From positions 1-21,582 of the forward strand of contig JBJKRF010000046.1 in assembly GCA_046704785.1 (NCBI GenBank): DNA of 21,582 bases, read 5' to 3'. Shown here one piece after another: positions 16,769 through 21,582 of the stretch. The position numbers and the translations under genes are program-made. A model generated the notes under the pieces. The model was not told the origin of the DNA. It saw nothing but the letters and a program-made list of their open reading frames with translations, and searched no databases. Positions within the stretch are counted from its first letter, which is position 1. Each line of letters opens with the position of its first letter. The DNA is from JBJKRF01 sp046704785. Lineage in GTDB: Bacteria; Chloroflexota; Anaerolineae; Anaerolineales; Villigracilaceae.

Positions 16769-17535
16769 GGCAGTCCCTCCGCCGCAAATTTCGTCAGAGC
16801 CTCCGCCATCGGCAGTACGTACGAAAGGCGTTTTTCATACTCATCGAGGCTGCCTTCGCGTTCAGCTTTGAGTTCGGCCGCATCGCGCCCCAGCAGGAAA
16901 GGATCCTCCCAGGCCAGCCAATCCACCTCGCGTGTGTGAACGTGGTGCTGAAGATAGAGCACGATCTCGGCCACCATGCTCAAACCCGAATGCGTAACTT
17001 TTTGCATAACCTGGCAGAGTTCTCCCGCCTGGACGACAAGATGACACCAGCCATAATCCAGGCTTTTTCCAAACAGATTCTTACCGAGGCGGGTGACGAA
17101 TCCCTCCAAGCGAGCGTAATTTCGAGGGTGTGTGGCCCAGGCCGCCGGGGAGCGATGGAAGATCAGGGGCACATCCTGTACCTGAAGTGCATCGACATCC
17201 GCCAGAAACTGCTCACGATAGTCGGTCTCCAATGCAAAGGATAGCCTGTCGAGGAAACACAAATGCAATACCTGATCGGCAGGCGCAACTTGAGCAGCCT
17301 GCCGGTACAAATAAGCGAAGTGTTCACCGATAGGCGCTTCGTGTTCCAGTGGGAAAAGGGTGCAAAAATCGTCCGCAGACAGTTGCTGCATCTCAACAGT
17401 CCGCCGTTGCGTAGACGGCGGCGGGCAAAGATAGGCATGCGCAAAATGCGCCTTCAGGTCGGGCAAAATCGTTTGCAGATGCGGGAACAACCTGCCGTCT
17501 GGATCATGATAAGGGAAAGTAATGGAGGGTTTCAT
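16765..17535 (-). CDS. Uncharacterised protein inside the pyr operon (orf256)
   Basis: A 256-residue protein that I do not recognise. It has no signal peptide or membrane helix and appears cytoplasmic. Visible segments are an N-terminal strand-and-loop ITFPYHDPDGRLFPHL (5-20), a central FHRSPAAWATHPRNYARLEGF region, and a charged C-terminal half (VDWLAWEDPFLLGRDAAELKAERE, then a helix to the end). The alternation of strands and helices would suit an alpha/beta fold, and the N-terminus vaguely recalls nucleotide-sugar-binding glycosyltransferase folds, but this is weak. Its ATG overlaps the pyrE stop (ATGA, 17532-17535) and its stop overlaps the pyrD start (GTGA, 16765-16768). It has no ribosome site of its own, so it is translationally coupled to pyrE. 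This placement suggests a role connected with pyrimidine metabolism or simple co-expression. Confidence 0.85.
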   Translation of the reverse strand: MKPSITFPYHDPDGRLFPHLQTILPDLKAHFAHAYLCPPPSTQRRTVEMQQLSADDFCTLFPLEHEAPIGEHFAYLYRQAAQVAPADQVLHLCFLDRLSFALETDYREQFLADVDALQVQDVPLIFHRSPAAWATHPRNYARLEGFVTRLGKNLFGKSLDYGWCHLVVQAGELCQVMQKVTHSGLSMVAEIVLYLQHHVHTREVDWLAWEDPFLLGRDAAELKAEREGSLDEYEKRLSYVLPMAEALTKFAAEGLP

Positions 17536-18158
17536 TTGCCGTTCGATTTCAAGAAAACTCGTGTGGCCTCGATTTTATCGTTTTCGACTTTGCCCGTCCG
17601 TTCCCAATAGTCCAACAGCTCAGTGATGGTCAGCAGCGCGTGCAAATTGTAACCGGCCTCGGCCAACGCTTCCTTCGCGCCAGACTGACGGTCGATCAGC
17701 ACGACCACGTCCCGGACGACCAATTCTGCGTTGATCAATTTTTCGATGGCTTCGAATTTACTGCCGCCGGTGGTTGCCAGATCATCGATGACAACCACCG
17801 TTTCGCCCGCATGATACTCACCCTCGATCTCGGCCTTCGTGCCATAGGTCTTGGCCTCTTTGCGTGGGTAGATCATGGGGTAGTCTCCACGCAAGGAGAT
17901 GGCCGTGGCAATCGGGAGGGCGGCGTAAGGCAGCCCGGCCAGCCTCGCAAATTTCAGCGTTCCCAGCACCGGCAAATAAGCTTCAGCAACTTGGGCGAGC
18001 AAGCGCGGCGAAGAGACGAGTTGGCGCAGGTCGATGTAAAGCGGGGATTTCAGCCCCGATTTGAGCGTGAACTCGCCGAATTTGATGCAACCCGCTGCGA
18101 GCAGACCGTCGGCCAAAGACGATAGTCGGCTGGGTACAATCTCGGAATCGTGTGCCAT
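17532..18158 (-). CDS. pyrE: Orotate phosphoribosyltransferase
   Basis: A 208-residue cytoplasmic enzyme that joins orotate to PRPP giving orotidine 5'-monophosphate, the fifth step of UMP synthesis. The PRPP-binding motif VVVIDDLATTGGS lies at 121-133; GEFTLKSGLKSPLYIDLR (28-45) is the N-terminal substrate region; YPRKEAKTYGTK (98-109) is the flexible catalytic loop area with the conserved Lys residues. Length is normal. The frame is open far upstream through pyrF. The ATG at 18158 is chosen because AAAGGAGG lies 10 nt before it; an alternative ATG at 18185 overlaps the pyrF stop as ATGA, like the other junctions here, but lacks a ribosome site and would add nine residues. It lies between pyrF and orf256. 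Confidence 0.95.
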   Translation of the reverse strand: MAHDSEIVPSRLSSLADGLLAAGCIKFGEFTLKSGLKSPLYIDLRQLVSSPRLLAQVAEAYLPVLGTLKFARLAGLPYAALPIATAISLRGDYPMIYPRKEAKTYGTKAEIEGEYHAGETVVVIDDLATTGGSKFEAIEKLINAELVVRDVVVLIDRQSGAKEALAEAGYNLHALLTITELLDYWERTGKVENDKIEATRVFLKSNGK

Positions 18159-18181
18159 GGTTGGAAGGCCTCCTTTGGTTT

Positions 18182-19021
18182 TCATGAATGGCTGCGGAGC
18201 GCCCCGCGGGCCGCGATAATCGAATCTCGTAGCGCAGCCGCCGCCAAGCCGGGTTTCTCGGCCCGCGCAAGCGAGCGCGAAACGTTGACTAGCAATCCCT
18301 TGCCATCGGCGCGCAGGCCGGCTTTGAGCGCCGACTCCACATCTGCGCCCTGCGCACCGACGCCAGGCAACAGGAGCCACAAGCTTGGCGCCGCAGCGCG
18401 GACACGCGCCAACGCTTCGGGATGCGTAGCACCGACCACCAGCCCGATATTGTTTTTGGTGTTCCATGTTTGCGCAAGTTGAGCCACATGCTCATACAAC
18501 CGCACAGGCGTTTGTCCGTCTGCCGCCACAACAGATACATCTTGCAAATCACCGGAGCCGGGATTGGAGGTTTTACACAGCAAGAAAACACCTTTTTCCT
18601 GGTTCGACAGGAACGGGTCGATGGAGTCCTTGCCGAGGTAGGGACTGAGAGTAATGGCATGCGCGCCGAGCAGGTCGAACGCCGAGTGGGCATAGGCTTG
18701 CGCAGTGGAGGCAATGTCGCCGCGCTTGGCATCCAGGATGACGGGGATCAGCGAACCGCGGCGATTTGACTCTTCCTGGACTGCTTCGATGACCTGTTTG
18801 AGCGCGGTCCAGCCATCGGGGCCCAGGGCCTCGAAGAAAGCCGCGTTGGGCTTGAACGCCGCAGCGTAGGAGGCCGTCTGTTTGACAAGATCCAAGCAAA
18901 AGGTGAGTGCGGCATCCGCCGTAGGCGCCGAAAGGTCAGAGAGGTGCGGGTCGAGGCCAATGCACAGGAGCGAGGAGCAGTCGTCCACGCGTCTTTCCAA
19001 AAAAGTGAAGAAAGTCTCCAT
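18182..19021 (-). CDS. pyrF: Orotidine 5'-phosphate decarboxylase
   Basis: A 279-residue cytoplasmic enzyme that removes CO2 from OMP to give UMP, the last step of the pathway. The catalytic Asp/Lys/Asp array is D97-A-K99-R-G-D102, and LCIGLDPHL (19-27) is the N-terminal substrate strand. The length and the segments AAFKPNAAFFEALGP, KTSNPGS and LLLPGVGAQG mark it as the longer bacterial type 2 group rather than the 230-residue E. coli type. The frame opens to 19129, but the ATG at 19021 has GGGAG 9 nt upstream and avoids overlap with pyrB, whose stop is 13 nt away. Its stop codon (18182-18184) overlaps a possible early pyrE start. Confidence 0.95.
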   Translation of the reverse strand: METFFTFLERRVDDCSSLLCIGLDPHLSDLSAPTADAALTFCLDLVKQTASYAAAFKPNAAFFEALGPDGWTALKQVIEAVQEESNRRGSLIPVILDAKRGDIASTAQAYAHSAFDLLGAHAITLSPYLGKDSIDPFLSNQEKGVFLLCKTSNPGSGDLQDVSVVAADGQTPVRLYEHVAQLAQTWNTKNNIGLVVGATHPEALARVRAAAPSLWLLLPGVGAQGADVESALKAGLRADGKGLLVNVSRSLARAEKPGLAAAALRDSIIAARGALRSHS

Positions 19022-19034
19022 AGAATTTAACTCC

Positions 19035-20018
19035 CTACGCTTTTCCCAGCACCATGGCCAGCAGCGCCATACGCACGTATAAACCGTATTCCATCTGGCG
19101 GAAGTAGGCTGCGCGAGGATCCTCATCAAAATCGGGCGAGATCTCGCCGACGCGCGGCAAGGGGTGCATCACGATCATGTTGGGTTTGGCCGCTTTCATC
19201 ACGTCGGGATCGATCACGAAGGCGTTCTTGACGCTTTCATACGCGGTCGGGTCTTCGAAACGCTCTTTCTGGACGCGTGTGACGTACAACACGTCGGTCT
19301 CAGGCAGGATGGCCGCCAGCGAGTCGTGTTCGGACTGCGGGATGCCCTTCTCGGCCACTTCGTCCATCACTTCCCTGGGCATGCGCAGGATTTCAGGCGA
19401 GACGTAGTTGACCCGGACTTTGTACAACGAGAGCAGGCGCGCCAGAGAATGGACGGTGCGACCGTATTTCAGGTCCCCCAGCATGGTGACGGTCAGCCCG
19501 TCGACCATGCCACTGCCCAGCTCTTCGAAGATGGTGAACATATCGAGCAAGGCCTGCGTGGGATGCTCTCCCACGCCGTCGCCGGCGTTGATGACCGGCT
19601 TCCGGGCCGCTTTGGCCGCGATGGCCGCCGAGCCGACTTCCGGATGGCGCAGCACGATCACGTCGGCGTAGCATTCCAGGGTGCGGACGGTGTCGGGCAG
19701 ACTCTCGCCTTTCGACACCGACGAATATTTGACCTCGTTGATGGGGATGACGCTGCCGCCCAGGCGTTCCATGGATGCCGTGAACGAGGAGGAGGTACGC
19801 GTGGAGGGTTCGTAGAACAGGTTGGCTAAAATCTTGCCTTTGAGCAAGTCAAACGTGCCAAGGCGCTCGACCATGCCGCGCATTTCGTGCGCCACGCCGA
19901 AAACGTATTCCAGGTCGTCACGGCTGAACTGCTTGACCGACAGGATGTCTTTCCCGTACCAGGCGGCGTTCTTATTCTCGCCAAACGGCAAGTAGGGAGA
20001 GGAAGATTGGGTAGGCAT
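19035..20018 (-). CDS. pyrB: Aspartate carbamoyltransferase, catalytic chain
   Basis: A 327-residue enzyme that condenses carbamoyl phosphate with aspartate to give carbamoyl aspartate, the second step of UMP synthesis. The carbamoyl-phosphate site S72-TRTS-76 is present in YEPSTRTSSSF, followed by the SKGESL loop (102-107), GDGVGEHPTQALLD (146-159) and MHPLPR (284-289). It is slightly longer than E. coli PyrB because of an N-terminal extension of about 20 residues. No regulatory chain gene (pyrI) is adjacent, so allosteric control of the E. coli kind is not indicated. AAGGAG lies 7 nt before the ATG. It is separated from pyrC by an unusual 0.33 kb gap, so it may have its own promoter. Confidence 0.95.
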   Translation of the reverse strand: MPTQSSSPYLPFGENKNAAWYGKDILSVKQFSRDDLEYVFGVAHEMRGMVERLGTFDLLKGKILANLFYEPSTRTSSSFTASMERLGGSVIPINEVKYSSVSKGESLPDTVRTLECYADVIVLRHPEVGSAAIAAKAARKPVINAGDGVGEHPTQALLDMFTIFEELGSGMVDGLTVTMLGDLKYGRTVHSLARLLSLYKVRVNYVSPEILRMPREVMDEVAEKGIPQSEHDSLAAILPETDVLYVTRVQKERFEDPTAYESVKNAFVIDPDVMKAAKPNMIVMHPLPRVGEISPDFDEDPRAAYFRQMEYGLYVRMALLAMVLGKA

Positions 20019-20352
20019 AAATTTCTCCTTGTTTTGACTGTCAATACAGATGCGCTATGCAGGCCTCGCTTTCAGCCTGGAAGCGTACAGGAACTTAAAG
20101 GTAGCCGAAGGCTACGCAAATAAGGGGGACATTTTTTATATTGAATATGGCTTCAAGCCGATGTGCATGAACATTCCAATAAAGAAATTCGCAAAAATAA
20201 GCATGTCAATGCCCGCATTTAGAAAGGGATTGATGCGATTTACAAAAATGGGTCTTGCGCGAGGGTATTCCTTACCAAACTTTGATGGCGAGTATCTTGC
20301 ATAGATACGGCCAGCGGCACCCTGGTCGAAAAATAGCTCATAGATTTTGTCG
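20019..20352. other. Gap between pyrC and pyrB, 334 bp
   Basis: This stretch breaks an otherwise closely packed operon and its middle (about 20115-20280) is more AT-rich than its neighbours. It contains two small inverted repeats: GTAGCC-GAA-GGCTAC at 20101-20115 and GGCTT-C-AAGCC at 20149-20159. Both strands are open for about 80 codons here, but neither frame resembles a family I know. No clear -35/-10 pair for pyrB was found. It may be a leader or regulatory region for pyrB, or the remnant of an insertion. Confidence 0.5.
20101..20115. repeat. Perfect hairpin in the pyrB leader
   Basis: GTAGCC and GGCTAC form a 6-bp perfect inverted repeat with a 3-base loop, 83 nt before the pyrB ATG. 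On the minus strand it is followed by CTTTAAGTT, too few Ts for a good terminator. It could be a regulatory hairpin or a piece of a dispersed palindromic repeat. Confidence 0.5.
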
Positions 20353-20366
20353 CTACGTCCGCACAT
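20136..20366 (-). CDS. Doubtful small ORF with a hydrophobic segment
   Basis: A 76-codon frame starting at the ATG at 20366, inside the last codons of pyrC (14-nt overlap, different frame), and ending 117 nt before pyrB. The product would have a charged N-terminal half (KIYELFFDQGAAGRIYARYS) and one hydrophobic stretch near residues 52-70 (AGIDMLIFANFFIGMFMHIG) that could cross the membrane. I recognise no family. No properly spaced ribosome site is seen, and the plus strand is open over most of the same region, so it may be chance or the remnant of a degraded gene. Its overlap with pyrC is the only point in favour. Confidence 0.25.
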   Translation of the reverse strand: MCGRSDKIYELFFDQGAAGRIYARYSPSKFGKEYPRARPIFVNRINPFLNAGIDMLIFANFFIGMFMHIGLKPYSI

Positions 20367-21417
20367 TCCTGCCAAAACCCTTCTCAGCCAACACCTCAGC
20401 CTCCTTATAGGCCTCCAGACCGCGCAGAACGACCCGTGTGACGCGGCCTTTGACCTTCCGGCCTTCGAAAGGCGTCCAGCCGCAGCGGGAATGCAGCGCC
20501 GAGGCTTCGATCTCGTAAACGGCCTCCTGATCCACTTCCACCCAGGTCTCGGCCTGTTCTGGCAGCCGGAAGATACGGCGCGGGTTGATGACCGATTTTT
20601 CGATGAGCTGTTCCAGCGTCAGGCGGCCTTCGTCTACGGCGGTCAACAACAAGGGCAGGAGCGTCTCCACACCGGGGAATCCGGGCGGCGGGTTGTCGGA
20701 ATCTTTTTCCTGCAAAGTATGAGGAGCGTGGTCGGTGGCGAAGCAGTCGATCACATCCAGGTTGGCCCACAGCGCATCCACATCCGCCTGACTCGCCAGC
20801 CGCGGACGCACCTCGCCGCGACCAGGATGGCCGTGAGAAATGGCCGGAATATCATCGGCGGTCAAAAACAGGTGGTGCGGGCAGACTTCGCAAGTCACCT
20901 TGAGGCCGCGTTCCTTGGCCGCCCGCACCAGCAGCACTTCCTCGCGCAGTGAAATATGCGCCACGTGCACGGGCCGGTCATAGAGCGCGGCGAACAAAAG
21001 GGCCGCGGCCATGCTGCGGCTCTCCGCATGTACCACAAGGGGATAATCTTTGGGATATTTCTCGAAGTGCGGCTCCCAAAGCGTCATGTCGTCCAGGCGC
21101 AGTTGGCCGAAGGTGGCGTCGAGGTACATCTTCAGCCCGGCGGCTCTGGGCGCAAGCGCAGCGACGACTGCGGCGTTGTCCGGCCCGGCGCCGACAAATT
21201 GGGCGTAGTCGCAACGCGCTTTTTCCTGCGCGGACGAGAGGGCCAAACCGAGAGTCTCGGAATCGAAAATGGGCGGTCGGGTGTTGGGCATCGCCAGGAG
21301 CATGGTCACACCCCCCGCCAGCGCAGCCGCTGTGCCTGTGTCGTAATCTTCTTTATGGGTGGCGCCGGGTTCGCGCAGGTGTACGTGTGGATCGATCAAG
21401 CCGGGGAGTTTAAGCAT
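20353..21417 (-). CDS. pyrC: Dihydroorotase, CAD-like type
   Basis: A 354-residue zinc amidohydrolase that cyclises carbamoyl aspartate to dihydroorotate, the third step of UMP synthesis. Metal ligands can be placed at H11 and H13 (HVHLREPG), K96 (AAGLKMYL, the lysine that becomes carboxylated), H130, H154 and D229 (FATDHAPHT). The sequence follows the dihydroorotase domain of animal CAD throughout, for example THKEDY-TGTAAALAGG, GLKVTCEV-PHHLFL, GEVRP-LASQ, NPPPGFPGVETLLPLLLTAV and WTPFEGRKVKG, and is shorter than the usual 420-residue bacterial PyrC type I. Human CAD, as I recall it, has a Cys just before the metal His (HICH); here it is HVAH. AAGGA lies 6 nt before the ATG. It is the first gene of the cluster, 48 nt after a terminator hairpin. 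Confidence 0.93.
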   Translation of the reverse strand: MLKLPGLIDPHVHLREPGATHKEDYDTGTAAALAGGVTMLLAMPNTRPPIFDSETLGLALSSAQEKARCDYAQFVGAGPDNAAVVAALAPRAAGLKMYLDATFGQLRLDDMTLWEPHFEKYPKDYPLVVHAESRSMAAALLFAALYDRPVHVAHISLREEVLLVRAAKERGLKVTCEVCPHHLFLTADDIPAISHGHPGRGEVRPRLASQADVDALWANLDVIDCFATDHAPHTLQEKDSDNPPPGFPGVETLLPLLLTAVDEGRLTLEQLIEKSVINPRRIFRLPEQAETWVEVDQEAVYEIEASALHSRCGWTPFEGRKVKGRVTRVVLRGLEAYKEAEVLAEKGFGRNVRT

Positions 21418-21465
21418 CTATCGTCCTTCCCGGAACCCGCTTCAAAAGGAGAGGGAACGCGAGGC

Positions 21466-21494
21466 AAAAAAAGAGAGCCGCAAAACGGCTCTCT
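21466..21494 (-). terminator. Strong terminator hairpin upstream of pyrC
   Basis: On the minus strand a 9-bp perfect stem (plus positions 21472-21480 and 21486-21494) with a 5-base loop is followed by seven Ts, a textbook intrinsic terminator. The T-run ends 48 nt before the pyrC ATG. It either ends a minus-strand gene lying beyond the right edge of the window or acts as an attenuator in the pyr leader. I did not recognise a PyrR-binding consensus or an obvious competing antiterminator in the 90 bases available upstream. Confidence 0.85.
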
Positions 21495-21582
21495 CGACTT
21501 TATAAAACAGGAATACGTCCCCCAACGAGGAAATTGCGTCATCACTTTGTGTAAGCAGCCTGTCATCGTCCGCCTTATTTTA

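Noticed and set aside
17532..19129. Fused pyrF-pyrE (UMP synthase) reading
   Set aside because: The pyrE frame is open through the end of pyrF, but the two genes are in different frames with a pyrF stop at 18182, so they are separate proteins.
20050..20304. Plus-strand open frame of 84 codons between pyrC and pyrB
   Set aside because: No ribosome site, no family resemblance, and antisense to the operon; low-complexity of stops in an AT-rich patch is enough to explain it.

Overview
The window (about 21.6 kb, moderately high GC) looks like a chromosomal segment of a bacterium of the phylum Chloroflexota, probably class Anaerolineae. This is inferred from gene content. It has a large secreted protein with NBR1-type Ig-like domains joined by Thr/Pro linkers, membrane Ser/Thr kinases with TolB-like outer domains, a LysM lipoprotein with a Thr/Pro-rich stalk, and a GT-C-like membrane protein. 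There is no rRNA, tRNA, CRISPR array, complete insertion sequence or prophage that I can see.

Left part (1-6.8 kb): a Nudix ADP-ribose-pyrophosphatase-type hydrolase (-) is divergent from a membrane-anchored dihaem cytochrome c (+). A strong terminator separates the cytochrome from a convergent LysM lipoprotein (-), which has a good -35/-10 promoter. Next comes a 1250-residue secreted modular protein (+) built from two internal duplications, an SH3b-like domain and an unassigned C-terminal domain.

Middle (6.8-15.8 kb): an MFS transporter and a SAM-dependent methyltransferase form a two-gene minus-strand unit (3-nt gap). A 676-residue multipass membrane protein with an N-terminal DDW motif follows (-). 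Then two tandem paralogous transmembrane Ser/Thr kinases (+) carry TolB/PD40-like C-terminal halves. Both kinases have the same TATACTTGAC block ending a few bases before the ATG, which suggests leaderless transcripts. A bidirectional terminator closes the second kinase against the pyr cluster.

Right part (15.8-21.6 kb): a minus-strand pyrimidine cluster in the order pyrC - (0.33 kb gap) - pyrB - pyrF - pyrE - orf256 - pyrD. It covers every step of UMP synthesis after carbamoyl phosphate. PyrD is the class 2 (quinone-using, Ser-base) type. PyrC resembles the dihydroorotase domain of animal CAD. The unrecognised orf256 is tied to pyrE and pyrD by 4-nt stop/start overlaps and is the best candidate here for an undescribed function. 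A strong terminator hairpin lies just upstream of pyrC, and the pyrC-pyrB gap holds two small inverted repeats and a doubtful small ORF.
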